A program made the position numbers and the translations under genes. A stretch of DNA of 64,000 nucleotides from contig JAZKHE010000003.1 of assembly GCA_040385525.1 (NCBI GenBank), positions 1 to 64,000 of the forward strand, read 5' to 3'. Source of the stretch: JAZKHE01 sp040385525 (GTDB lineage: Bacteria > Bacteroidota > Bacteroidia > UBA4408). Positions 26,956 through 35,625 of this stretch are shown here, piece by piece. The first letter of the stretch is position 1; the number at the start of each line of letters is the position of its first letter. The notes under the pieces are model-generated. The model was not told where the DNA came from, did no database searches, and was given only the letters and a program-made list of their open reading frames with translations.

Positions 26956-28506
26956 ATGGAAAAAGTAAATATTTTGTGGGCTGATGATGAAATAGATTTG
27001 CTAAAACCGCATATTCTTTTTTTAACTGAAAAAGGATATGAGGTAATAACTTCAAATAATGGGACAGATGCCATTGAGATTTTAAAAGGCAAAAAAATAG
27101 ATTTAGTTTTTTTAGATGAAAATATGCCAGGCATTTCTGGAATAGAAACGCTTTCGCGAATGAAAAAAATTGATCCTGAAATTCCGATTATAATGATTAC
27201 CAAAAGCGAAGAAGAGCATATTATGGAAGATGCTATTGGTACTCAAATTGCTGATTATTTAATTAAGCCAGTAAATCCAAATCAAATTTTATTAAGCATA
27301 AAAAAGAATTTAGATAAAAAACGGTTGGTTAGCCAAAAAACATCGAGCAACTACCAGCAAGAATTCCGAAATATTGGAATGAGTTTGAGCGATAAGTTGA
27401 GTTTTGACGAATGGTGCGATGTGTATAAAAACATTGTGTATTGGGAGTTGGAGCTCGAAAAATCGAAAGACTCTGGCATGTACGAAATTCTAAAATCTCA
27501 AAAGCAAGAAGCCAATAATTTGTTTAGTCGTTTTATTGAGAAAAATTACATTGATTGGTTGCATGCAAAAAATAGTTTCCCCAATTTATCGCATACTATT
27601 TTTAAAAATAAAGTTATACCAACTGCCGATAAAGAAAATTGTACTTTTTTGTTGTTGATAGATAACTTGCGTTACGACCAATGGAAAATAATTCAACCCA
27701 TAATTAATGAATATTATAGAACTGATGACGAAGTATTGTATAGCGCTATTTTACCAACAGTAACGCACTATGCACGAAATGCTTTTTTTGCAGGATTAAT
27801 GCCTTCCGAAATTCAAAAGTTGTATCCACATTTGTGGGTTGGCGAAGATGATGAAGAAGGAAGGAATTTGCATGAAGATGAGTTAATGCGTGAACAATTT
27901 AAACGTTTAGGAAAAACGTATTCAACATCATACACCAAAGTTACCAACCTAAATGCGGGTAAAAAAATGGTAGAAAGTTTACCGCATTTAATTAAAAATA
28001 AATTTAATGTAATTGTTTACAATTTTGTAGATATGCTTTCGCATGCACGCACAGAAATGGAAGTGATAAAAGAGTTAGCGCAAGACGAAGCAGCTTACCG
28101 TTCTTTAACTTTATCGTGGTTTGAGCATTCTCCTTTGTTTGAAGCCATTAAATATTTAGCTGCAAAAAAATGCAAATTAATTATTACTACCGATCATGGA
28201 ACTGTTTGTGTAAACGAAGCTAGTAGGGTAGTTGGTGATAAAAACGTAAATACCAATTTACGCTACAAACAAGGAAAAGCATTAGATTACAATAAAAAAG
28301 ATGTGTTTGAAGTGAAAAATCCAGCAGATATTTTTTTACCAAAAGTAAATGTATCAACTACTTATATTTTTGCTAAAGAAGATAAGTTTTTTGCATATCC
28401 TAATAATTTTAATCACTACGTTAGTTATTATAGAAACACATTTCAGCACGGCGGAATTTCGCTCGAAGAAATGTTAATTCCTTTTATAACGTTAAGCGCA
28501 AAATAA
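26956..28506 (+). CDS. porX: T9SS response regulator PorX (receiver plus PglZ domain)
   Basis: This 516-residue protein has an N-terminal receiver domain (about 1-120; acidic pocket ADDE, phospho-acceptor D54 in LVFLDENMPG, Lys104 in YLIKPVNP). An alkaline-phosphatase-fold PglZ domain follows (about 210-516; LLIDNLRYDQW, TVTHYARNAFFAG, NFVDMLSHAR, ITTDHGTVCV). This is the architecture of PorX, which with kinase PorY controls type IX secretion in Porphyromonas; the PglZ domain there is a zinc phosphodiesterase. The metal-site Asp, Thr and His residues appear kept. It is followed 4 nt later by tsaE. The partner kinase is not in the window. Confidence 0.95.
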   Translation: MEKVNILWADDEIDLLKPHILFLTEKGYEVITSNNGTDAIEILKGKKIDLVFLDENMPGISGIETLSRMKKIDPEIPIIMITKSEEEHIMEDAIGTQIADYLIKPVNPNQILLSIKKNLDKKRLVSQKTSSNYQQEFRNIGMSLSDKLSFDEWCDVYKNIVYWELELEKSKDSGMYEILKSQKQEANNLFSRFIEKNYIDWLHAKNSFPNLSHTIFKNKVIPTADKENCTFLLLIDNLRYDQWKIIQPIINEYYRTDDEVLYSAILPTVTHYARNAFFAGLMPSEIQKLYPHLWVGEDDEEGRNLHEDELMREQFKRLGKTYSTSYTKVTNLNAGKKMVESLPHLIKNKFNVIVYNFVDMLSHARTEMEVIKELAQDEAAYRSLTLSWFEHSPLFEAIKYLAAKKCKLIITTDHGTVCVNEASRVVGDKNVNTNLRYKQGKALDYNKKDVFEVKNPADIFLPKVNVSTTYIFAKEDKFFAYPNNFNHYVSYYRNTFQHGGISLEEMLIPFITLSAK

Positions 28507-28510
28507 TTTT

Positions 28511-28933
28511 ATGTTACACCTTGTTATAAATTCATTAGATGAACTTTCTGAAGCTTCAAAACAATTAAAAGACACTTTTGCTAATGCTACTTTTTTTGCA
28601 TTTTATGGAGAAATGGGAGCAGGGAAAACTACATTTATTAAAGAGTTTTGTAAAACATTGGGACTTAATGAATCGGTTAGTAGTCCTACTTATTCTATAG
28701 TAAATCAGTATGATTTAGCGAATGGAAAAAAAATATTTCATTTTGATTTTTACAGAATAAAAAATATTAACGAAGCTTTTGATATGGGAGCGGAGGAATA
28801 TTTTTACAGTAAAAATTATTGTTTAGTTGAGTGGCCAGAAAAAATAGCCGAATTATTACCCGATAACTTGGTTAAAGTTACTATAAGTGCTATGCCAAAC
28901 GGACAAAGAGTGTTAGAAGCGATAAATCTTTAG
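28511..28933 (+). CDS. tsaE: tRNA threonylcarbamoyladenosine ATPase TsaE
   Basis: This 140-residue P-loop ATPase has Walker A YGEMGAGKTTFIKEFC and the family motifs SSPTYSIVNQYD and FHFDFYRIKN. TsaE works with TsaB and TsaD to place the t6A modification on position 37 of ANN-decoding tRNAs. Length is normal. It lies 4 nt after porX, so the two are probably translated from one mRNA. Confidence 0.95.
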   Translation: MLHLVINSLDELSEASKQLKDTFANATFFAFYGEMGAGKTTFIKEFCKTLGLNESVSSPTYSIVNQYDLANGKKIFHFDFYRIKNINEAFDMGAEEYFYSKNYCLVEWPEKIAELLPDNLVKVTISAMPNGQRVLEAINL

Positions 28934-28980
28934 ATTAAATTTTTATAATTGGATTGTTTAAGCGTACTAGTTCGTTTTGG

Positions 28981-31203
28981 CTAAACTCTTACTCCAATAA
29001 CGCACACATCATCAACTTGTTCTAACTCGCCTTTCCAAGACAGGAAGTGTTTTTCGAGCTCTTGTTTTTGCTCTGCCATTGCTTTGTTTTGTAATGATAG
29101 CAAAAGTTCTTTTAAAGGTTTGTACATAAATTTTTTACCTTTTTCGCCACCAAATTGATCGGCATAACCATCAGTAAATATGTATATTGTATCTCCTTTT
29201 TGTAAACTTATATTTTGTAAATTAAAAGGTACATTTTGTTTAACATGTTTACCTATAGGCATTTTATCGGCGTTAAATTCAATAAGCTCATTATTTCTAA
29301 AAAGCCATAATGGATTGTTTGATAAGGCAAATTCTAATTTATTGTTTTTTAAATCAAAGCTCAATAAACTACAATCCATTCCATCTTTTCCTCCTTCAGC
29401 ACTTCCATCATTTTTTAAATTCTCAATTACTAAATTTCTAGTTTCATTTAAAATTAAATCAGCACTAGTTATTCCTTTGGTTATTGCTTCTTTTAAGCAA
29501 GCAATATTTAAAATACTCATTATTGCGCCTGGTACTCCGTGCCCTGTAGAATCTGCAGCAACTAAACAAAAATTCCCATTACTTAAATTTGTAGCCCAAT
29601 AAAAATCGCCACTAACTGCTTCTTTAGGATTTAGATAAATAAAATTTTGTGCTAAACGTGAATCTATTAATTCTGTACTTGCCATTAATGCACGCTGAAT
29701 ACGTTCTGCATAATGAATACTTTGATTTATTTCACTGTTTTTTGCTTCTACAATTTGTTTTTGAATTTCGATAATTTGTTTTTGTTTTATAGTTACTTTA
29801 AAACGATTGTATATAAAAATTGCAAAAAATATAACAAGGCTTAATCCACCATAAAGTGCATAGCGTTGTGTTTTTTCTTGCTGTAATTTAGCATCAATTA
29901 ATTTTTTGTGTTCGGCTGCTTTTAAGCTATCGGCAGCAGTTTTTTGATCGTAAGCATATTGAAAACCTTTTTTAAGAATAATTTCTCTATTGTTTTCGTT
30001 ACTTATACTGTCGTCCATTTGCTTAAATAAAATTTGCATTTGCAAAGCAGATTTGTAATCTCCTTTTTTGGCATAAATTTTACTTAAAATTTCGCTTGTG
30101 CTTTTTATATGTTCTGGAAATTTAATTTGGTTAGCTATTTCAAAACTTTGTAATGCATATTTTTCTGCTAGCGGTAAATTATTTTCAATAAAGAGGGCAG
30201 AGGCTATGTTATTTAATGAAGACGAAGCACCTTTTCTATCTTTTATTTTTTCTTGAATTTGTAAACTTTTATTGTAATATTCTATCGCTTTTTTTGTGTC
30301 GCCTTTGCGTTCGTAAATACCTCCAATGTTACTGTAAGATTGTGCAATACCATGTTGGTCGTTTATTGAATTTCTAATAGTTAAACTTCTTTCAAAGTAA
30401 CTTAGTGCCTCATCAATTTTGTTGATTTGAACACTTAATCCGCCTAAATTATTTAAAAGAGTAGCAATGCCTTTATTGTCTTTCATTTCTTCTCTTAGTG
30501 CTAAACTTTTTGTGTAATATTCTAATGCTTTATCAGTTTCTTTCTGACTTTCATAAATTACAGCAATATTGTTTAGCGAATTTGCTTGCCCTTTTTTATC
30601 ATTTATTTTTTCGCGTATGCTTAAACTTTTTTGATAGTAGTGTAATGCCTGAGAAATGTTCCACTGTATTTTATAGATATAACCAATATTGTTGTAAGTG
30701 TTGGCTATTCCTTGTTCGTCGTTTATATTTTCTTGAATTGTTACACTTTTTTTATAGTGTTCAAGGGCTTTATCGTAGTTACCCATATTCATATAAATAA
30801 AGCCAATGTTGTTGGTTGAATTTGCAGCACCACTATAATCTTTTAGTAATTCTTGTATGGTTAAACTTTTATGAAAGTAGGTTAATGCTTGCGTTACATT
30901 ACCATTCATGTTTTCTATAAAACCTTTGTTGAATAAGGATATAGCGTAGTATTTTAAATAGAATTTTTTTAGTTCGCTACTTTGTTCTGTTTTAAGATTT
31001 TTATCTACAATTTGTTTGAGTTGTTCGTTGTATTTTGGCCAAATATTATCATCAGATTCTGCATCAACCAACTGATTTAAAATTGAGCAACGAGTAGTAT
31101 CGTCTTTAGCGTTTTGTAGTGCAATTTTTAGTGAATCAACGCTTTGAGCTGAAACTAGGCAAGAAAGAAAAAAAAACAAAAGCGCTAAAAATTGACTTTT
31201 CAT
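28981..31203 (-). CDS. TPR-SpoIIE membrane-bound PP2C-like phosphatase (paralogue)
   Basis: This 740-residue protein is a shorter paralogue of the one at 9251-11779. It has a signal peptide (about 1-19), six TPRs with a 40-residue period (about 106-345; SLSIREKINDKKGQANSLNN type), a transmembrane helix (448-467), a coiled coil and a SpoIIE/PP2C domain (about 515-740; SGDFYW, AADSTGHGVPGAIMSI, TDGYADQFGGEKG, QVDDVCVIGV). The first metal-site loop reads ADSTGHG instead of GDCTGHG. It should dephosphorylate a Ser/Thr-phosphorylated regulator in the cytoplasm in response to periplasmic binding by the TPRs. It stands alone. Confidence 0.9.
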   Translation of the reverse strand: MKSQFLALLFFFLSCLVSAQSVDSLKIALQNAKDDTTRCSILNQLVDAESDDNIWPKYNEQLKQIVDKNLKTEQSSELKKFYLKYYAISLFNKGFIENMNGNVTQALTYFHKSLTIQELLKDYSGAANSTNNIGFIYMNMGNYDKALEHYKKSVTIQENINDEQGIANTYNNIGYIYKIQWNISQALHYYQKSLSIREKINDKKGQANSLNNIAVIYESQKETDKALEYYTKSLALREEMKDNKGIATLLNNLGGLSVQINKIDEALSYFERSLTIRNSINDQHGIAQSYSNIGGIYERKGDTKKAIEYYNKSLQIQEKIKDRKGASSSLNNIASALFIENNLPLAEKYALQSFEIANQIKFPEHIKSTSEILSKIYAKKGDYKSALQMQILFKQMDDSISNENNREIILKKGFQYAYDQKTAADSLKAAEHKKLIDAKLQQEKTQRYALYGGLSLVIFFAIFIYNRFKVTIKQKQIIEIQKQIVEAKNSEINQSIHYAERIQRALMASTELIDSRLAQNFIYLNPKEAVSGDFYWATNLSNGNFCLVAADSTGHGVPGAIMSILNIACLKEAITKGITSADLILNETRNLVIENLKNDGSAEGGKDGMDCSLLSFDLKNNKLEFALSNNPLWLFRNNELIEFNADKMPIGKHVKQNVPFNLQNISLQKGDTIYIFTDGYADQFGGEKGKKFMYKPLKELLLSLQNKAMAEQKQELEKHFLSWKGELEQVDDVCVIGVRV

Positions 31204-31310
31204 TCTTTAAAAGTACAAATTTTTATGTGTTTTAGCATAAAAGACTTTGTAAAATTGTATCAATTTTACTTGACTTTAGCGCAAAAAATATTTTTGAAAC
31301 AAAACAAGCT

Positions 31311-32018
31311 TTACTTTTTAAGTAATTGACGGATTGATACAAAATGACCAAACAATACTATTGGCACTACAAATGTGGGTAACCAGCAAAACGGAAAATT
31401 TAAGATAGCCATATTGGGTTGCTCAAAAGCAATTTTTTGCAAAGGAGATGGTGCAGATATAAATGCAATAACAATAATGTTTATTAATAAAGCAAGGCAA
31501 GCAAAATTCCAAATTAGAAGAAATGTTTTGTTTAATTTATTTTTTGTAAACACCAAGTAAGCAACAATGGGTGCGCTTATGCCTGCAACAATATCAAAGT
31601 TTAATCCTTCAAAAGTCATAATTTGTGGAATAGCTTTGTTTATGAATAACCAAAATAAAACCAGTTCAACAGGAATTCTTATAACGTTTAAATAAGTAAT
31701 TGTTTTTAGTGCTAAGCTATCAATAAATTGTTTGCCATTTTTTGTAAAAAACAAAATAACTAAAAACAACATGGTAGGCAATATTCCAAAAATAGCTATG
31801 CGAGGAGGTAAGCTGTTAGTGCTCGAATTATAAATATTTAATAACGCTAAAATTGCCTGAAGTGCTAACCAAAATAAAGAAACTAAAATTACGAGTGTAG
31901 CTTTTTTTCGTGTTGTTTCTAAACTCGAATTTTTAACAGAGAAGTAAAAAAATAGGAGTGTAGCTAATGTTGTTAAAACAAAAGTTACTGAAATATAGAT
32001 GGGTAAATTTGCTATCAT
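31311..32018 (-). CDS. seven-TM integral membrane protein of unknown function
   Basis: I do not recognise this 235-residue protein. Seven hydrophobic segments span nearly the whole length (for example IYISVTFVLTTLATLLFFYF, ATLVILVSLFWLALQAILAL, FCWLPTFVVPIVLFGHFV). There are no soluble domains and few conserved polar residues visible inside the helices. Its ATG is only 8 nt beyond the stop of the Y1 transposase gene on the same strand, so the two may be co-expressed. A transport or sensory role cannot be supported. Confidence 0.75.
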   Translation of the reverse strand: MIANLPIYISVTFVLTTLATLLFFYFSVKNSSLETTRKKATLVILVSLFWLALQAILALLNIYNSSTNSLPPRIAIFGILPTMLFLVILFFTKNGKQFIDSLALKTITYLNVIRIPVELVLFWLFINKAIPQIMTFEGLNFDIVAGISAPIVAYLVFTKNKLNKTFLLIWNFACLALLINIIVIAFISAPSPLQKIAFEQPNMAILNFPFCWLPTFVVPIVLFGHFVSIRQLLKK

Positions 32019-32026
32019 TTTTTAAT

Positions 32027-32467
32027 TTATTTTGATTGTATAAAGCTCCATTCGTGATTTTCGATAAAGTTATTTATTTCTTCAGTAAAAGTATTTTTTG
32101 AATGATGATTTTCTTGATTGTGAATGTATTTTCTAACTGATTCTATATTTTTTTCGCTAACACCAACTGCCCAATAATCATCTTGCCACATAAATTTTTC
32201 TGTTGTTAATTTATTTTGATTTATCCAAAATGAAGTCTCGCCTTTTATTAGTTGCGCTACTTTGCTTATGGTTTGCTCTCTGCCAAGCGATATTAAACAA
32301 TGACAATGGTCTTGATAACCATTTACACAGTCGAGCCAAATACCTTTTTCTTCTGCATTTTTTTTAATGTGCTGAAAAACTGCTTTTCTTAAATCTAACG
32401 AATTTAAAAATGGCTCCCTATTTTTTGTAGAAAACACCATGTGTATATAAACTCTTACCCAACTCAT
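32027..32467 (-). CDS. Y1 (HUH) transposase, IS200/REP-associated type
   Basis: This 146-residue Y1 transposase is of the IS200/IS605 and REP-associated family. The HUH motif is in QDHCHCLISL and the catalytic Tyr is probably in YIHNQENHH, with MVFSTKNREPFL as the N-terminal family signature. These enzymes cut single-stranded DNA next to hairpins. Upstream lie five related hairpins (32475-32675). Downstream only 8 nt separate it from the next gene, so a complete IS end cannot be there. I infer a resident REP-associated transposase, not an active IS. The catalytic residues look intact. Confidence 0.88.
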   Translation of the reverse strand: MSWVRVYIHMVFSTKNREPFLNSLDLRKAVFQHIKKNAEEKGIWLDCVNGYQDHCHCLISLGREQTISKVAQLIKGETSFWINQNKLTTEKFMWQDDYWAVGVSEKNIESVRKYIHNQENHHSKNTFTEEINNFIENHEWSFIQSK

Positions 32468-32474
32468 CTTTATG

Positions 32475-32675
32475 CGGCTAAAGCCAATTTTTGTTTTTTA
32501 ATTCAGTTAGCTGAAGCCAACTATAATATAAATTTTCTGTTTTTAATTTTAGCTAATTTAGGTTTTAATTTAGTCGGTTAAAACCGACTGTAATATAATT
32601 TTTCTTTTAATTTTTATCCCTTTCAAGTTGGCTTTAGCCAACTGCAAAAATTATTTTTCTTATTCGCTTTAGCTG
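32475..32675. repeat. cluster of five related hairpins upstream of the Y1 transposase
   Basis: All hairpins share a GGCTTTAGCC-like core: H1 GGCTAAAGCC (32476-32485), H2 AGTTAGCTGAAGCCAACT (32505-32522), H3 AGTCGGTTAAAACCGACT (32572-32589), H4 AGTTGGCTTTAGCCAACT (32626-32643) and a remnant GCTTTAGC near 32666-32673. H3 and H4 have perfect 8-bp stems with 2-nt loops and differ by paired changes that keep the stem. H2 and H3 are followed by the same TAATATAA tract. No gene lies between 32468 and 32750. Confidence 0.85.
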
Positions 32676-32750
32676 CATTTTAATTTGGTTTACAATATTT
32701 AAAATTATATGTCAGAGTAGTTGCAAATTATGATGAGTTTGCGATTTTGA

Positions 32751-33647
32751 TTATAATGGATAACCCCAATGTTCGAATTGTTTTTTTAAATCATAGAATG
32801 ATTCTTTAACATCTTTATTGTATTCTAAATATAAGACACCAGAGATGTCAGATGGTATTTCTACATTTCCTTTCTTTAGAATAATTATTCTTCTGTTTTT
32901 TTGCTCTTGAAATTTCCCTAAGAAATAACCAAGTTCAAATATTACATTTTGTCTTGCTCTTTTATTTAACCCAGCGTCATCGTCAGGTGTAAATAAAACA
33001 ATTGCTGCAGAACATTCGCATGCCAATCGCTCAAATTTAGTTATAATAGTTTCTATACTATTATTTGGTTTTTCTTGGAGGACAATTGGTTCAAGTTTAA
33101 AATCATCTTTTAGAATATTACATAGTTCTAATCTTGACTTATCATCTTTACCGTGAACGACAAATATTTTGTCTGAGTTAAATGTTATATTAGGAGGTAC
33201 ATTATCAAACTTTATTTTTGTTTCTTCAATTTTTATAGGTTTTTGTTCCTGTATTTTTCTAAAATCTTTTGTAAAAGTTAGGATTTCTTCTTTTCTAATT
33301 CCAATTTCTTTAAGATTGAAAATTATTCCAGTATAATCGAGTTTAGTTGGGTTCCATTTAGCAAAGTTTAGTAATATTCCTAAAATTAAATTGTCAAAAG
33401 AATCATAATCTTGGTCGTACCAAGTGCTCATAAATAACATAAATGCTTCTTCTTGGTCTTCATTACTATGAAATCCTAGTACAATAGTATTTTTTTTTCT
33501 ATTAATCTCTATTTTACACTCTTTCCAAAGATCATCAAAATTGTTTTCAATAGCAGAAAGTTTAAATTCATTTGTATATAAATAGTCGCCAATCCTGAGT
33601 CGTTTTAAATTAGCGTATAATGGTTTGAGTTTAGGTTCTATATACAT
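32751..33647 (-). CDS. TIR-like (CAP12/PCTIR-type) nucleotide-binding protein
   Basis: This 298-residue protein has a C-terminal TIR-like domain (about 160-298) of the predicted nucleotide-binding group that includes CBASS Cap12 and Pycsar TIR effectors: KIFVVHGKDDKSRLELCNIL, IVLQEKPNNSIETIITKFE, AIVLFTPDDDAG, then RARQNVIFELGYFLG. E192 or E206 could be the NAD+-cleaving Glu. The first 145 residues match nothing I know and may be a sensor. No cyclase, STING or phage-defence partner is adjacent. It has its own promoter (33731-33761). A defence role is an inference from the family. Confidence 0.8.
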   Translation of the reverse strand: MYIEPKLKPLYANLKRLRIGDYLYTNEFKLSAIENNFDDLWKECKIEINRKKNTIVLGFHSNEDQEEAFMLFMSTWYDQDYDSFDNLILGILLNFAKWNPTKLDYTGIIFNLKEIGIRKEEILTFTKDFRKIQEQKPIKIEETKIKFDNVPPNITFNSDKIFVVHGKDDKSRLELCNILKDDFKLEPIVLQEKPNNSIETIITKFERLACECSAAIVLFTPDDDAGLNKRARQNVIFELGYFLGKFQEQKNRRIIILKKGNVEIPSDISGVLYLEYNKDVKESFYDLKKQFEHWGYPL

Positions 33648-33730
33648 TGGCTTAGTTTGTAAATTAAATTAGATTAGATTATAACTAAAATTTAGTCGTC
33701 TTATTGGCATATGTTTTAATAAGATATTAC

Positions 33731-33761
33731 CAAATATATTCCTTTTTTACTGATAAACAAA
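33731..33761 (-). promoter_or_regulatory. promoter of the TIR-like gene
   Basis: On the minus strand TTTG (33761-33758), 19 nt, TATATTTG (33738-33731) is a perfect match to the Bacteroidota consensus. It lies between the pruA terminator and the TIR-like start codon at 33647, leaving a leader of roughly 75 nt. Confidence 0.7.
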
Positions 33762-33791
33762 TTGTAGTTTTTCACATTGTTTTCACAACAA

Positions 33792-33818
33792 AAAAAGGAG
33801 GCAAATTGCCTCCTTTTT
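33792..33818 (-). terminator. Rho-independent terminator after pruA
   Basis: AAAAAGGAGGC (33792-33802) pairs with GCCTCCTTTTT (33808-33818) around a short AT loop. It is 40 nt past the pruA stop on the minus strand and separates pruA from the TIR-like gene. Confidence 0.85.
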
Positions 33819-33857
33819 AATGTATTTAGTTTGCTTCGTAAAACAACTCGTAATTCA

Positions 33858-35489
33858 TTAATCCGCTTGCAAAAACGGATAACGGTAATCTGTTGGTGGT
33901 ACAAAGGTTTCTTTAATAGTTCGTGGAGATACCCAACGTAATAAATTTATTTTAGAACCTGCTTTGTCGTTTGTACCCGAGCCACGCGCTCCACCAAATG
34001 GTTGTTGGCCAACAACTGCACCTGTTGGTTTATCGTTAATGTAAAAGTTACCTGCTGCGTTTACTAATTTTTTTGTTGCTAATTCTATCGCATATCTGTC
34101 TTGCGCTAAAATAGAACCTGTTAATGCATAAATAGAAGTGCTATCAACTAAGTCTAAAGTCTCTTCGTATTTGTTTTCGTCATATACATAAAGCGTTAGT
34201 ACGGGTCCAAATAACTCTTCGCACATGGTTACATATTTTGGGTCGTTTGCTTTTATAATAGTTGGCTCAATAAAATAACCTTTGCTTTTATCGTAATTTC
34301 CGCCAGCTACAATTTCTACATTTTTATCTGCCTTAGCATCATCAATGTATTTAGCCAATTTATCAAACGATTTTTCGTCGATAACGGCATTAATAAAATT
34401 GGTAAAATCTTCGGTTGGTCCCATTTTCATGGTTTTTAAATCTTCTTGCACATATTTTTTTACATCTTCCCAAAGGTTAGAAGGAACATAAGCACGAGAA
34501 GCCGCCGAACATTTTTGTCCTTGAAACTCAAATGCACCGCGCGATATAGCTGTTGCTACTACTTTAGCATGAGCCGATTTGTGTGCCATAATAAAATCTT
34601 TTCCGCCTGTTTCGCCTACAATGCGCGGATACGATTTGTATTTGTAAATATTGTTTCCAATACCTTTCCAAATGCTTTGAAACACTTCTGTAGAACCAGT
34701 AAAATGTATTCCTGCAAAGTCTTTATGATTAAAAATTACTTCGGCAGCATCGGGTCCGCTTGGGTAAATTAAATTAATTACACCATCAGGAACGCCAGCT
34801 TCTTTAAAAATTTCCATCAATACGTTTGCTGAATACACTTGTGTATTACTTGGTTTCCAAACTACTGTGTTGCCCATCATTGCACACGATGTAGGTAAAT
34901 TCCCAGCAATAGCTGTAAAATTAAAAGGTGTAAGTGCATACACAAAACCTTCTAAGGGACGCCATTCCATACGATTCCAAATACCGGGAGAAGACACAGG
35001 TTGTTCGCTATAAATTTCAGTCATAAACTGAACATTGAAACGTAAAAAATCTATGAATTCGCAAGCAGAATCAATCTCTGCCTGAAAAGCATTTTTAGAT
35101 TGCCCCAACATAGTTGCAGCATTTAATTTAGCTCGGTATGGGCCAGCAATTAATTCGGCAGCTTTTAAAAAGATAGAAGCGCGGTGTTCCCAACTTAAAT
35201 TTTCCCACTGTTTTTTTGCAGCTAATGCAGCGTTTATTGCATCGGTAATATGACTTTTTTCACTTTTGTGAAAGTAACCTAATGTGTGTTTATGATCGTG
35301 TGGAGGGGCTAAACGCGATTTGTTTTCGCTACGCACTTCTTTTCCGCCAATATACATGGGTATATCAATTTCTTTAGAGCGAAGGTGTGCAAGCATAGCT
35401 TGTAATTCTTTACGCTCAGGGCTTCCAGCAGCGTAGCTTTTAATGGGTTCGTTGTGCGCAACTGGCACATTAAATATTCCTTTTGGCAT
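33858..35489 (-). CDS. pruA: 1-pyrroline-5-carboxylate dehydrogenase
   Basis: This 543-residue aldehyde dehydrogenase oxidises glutamate-gamma-semialdehyde (P5C) to glutamate with NAD+, the second step of proline breakdown. Catalytic Cys lies in FQGQKCSAASRAY and the general-base Glu in VGETGGKDF. The nucleotide-binding region reads HFTGSTEVFQSIW. The N-terminal extension (FNVPVAHNEPIKSYAAGSPE) marks the stand-alone P5CDH group. The ATG start fits. Proline dehydrogenase is not in the window. It has its own terminator. Confidence 0.95.
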   Translation of the reverse strand: MPKGIFNVPVAHNEPIKSYAAGSPERKELQAMLAHLRSKEIDIPMYIGGKEVRSENKSRLAPPHDHKHTLGYFHKSEKSHITDAINAALAAKKQWENLSWEHRASIFLKAAELIAGPYRAKLNAATMLGQSKNAFQAEIDSACEFIDFLRFNVQFMTEIYSEQPVSSPGIWNRMEWRPLEGFVYALTPFNFTAIAGNLPTSCAMMGNTVVWKPSNTQVYSANVLMEIFKEAGVPDGVINLIYPSGPDAAEVIFNHKDFAGIHFTGSTEVFQSIWKGIGNNIYKYKSYPRIVGETGGKDFIMAHKSAHAKVVATAISRGAFEFQGQKCSAASRAYVPSNLWEDVKKYVQEDLKTMKMGPTEDFTNFINAVIDEKSFDKLAKYIDDAKADKNVEIVAGGNYDKSKGYFIEPTIIKANDPKYVTMCEELFGPVLTLYVYDENKYEETLDLVDSTSIYALTGSILAQDRYAIELATKKLVNAAGNFYINDKPTGAVVGQQPFGGARGSGTNDKAGSKINLLRWVSPRTIKETFVPPTDYRYPFLQAD

Positions 35490-35625
35490 AGTAATTTTAT
35501 TTATACAGCTAAGTTAGGAATTCTAATGATTTTTTTGATTAGAAACAGGAATAAAAAAAGTGTTTTTATTTAAACTTACAACTAAGGTGTTTCTCTTAAC
35601 TAAACAGCAACACTTAATAACAAGC

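Noticed and set aside
31990..32750. Complete IS200/IS605 insertion sequence
   Set aside because: The transposase ends 8 nt from the next gene, leaving no room for the second IS end, and the upstream hairpins are several and diverged rather than one terminal hairpin.
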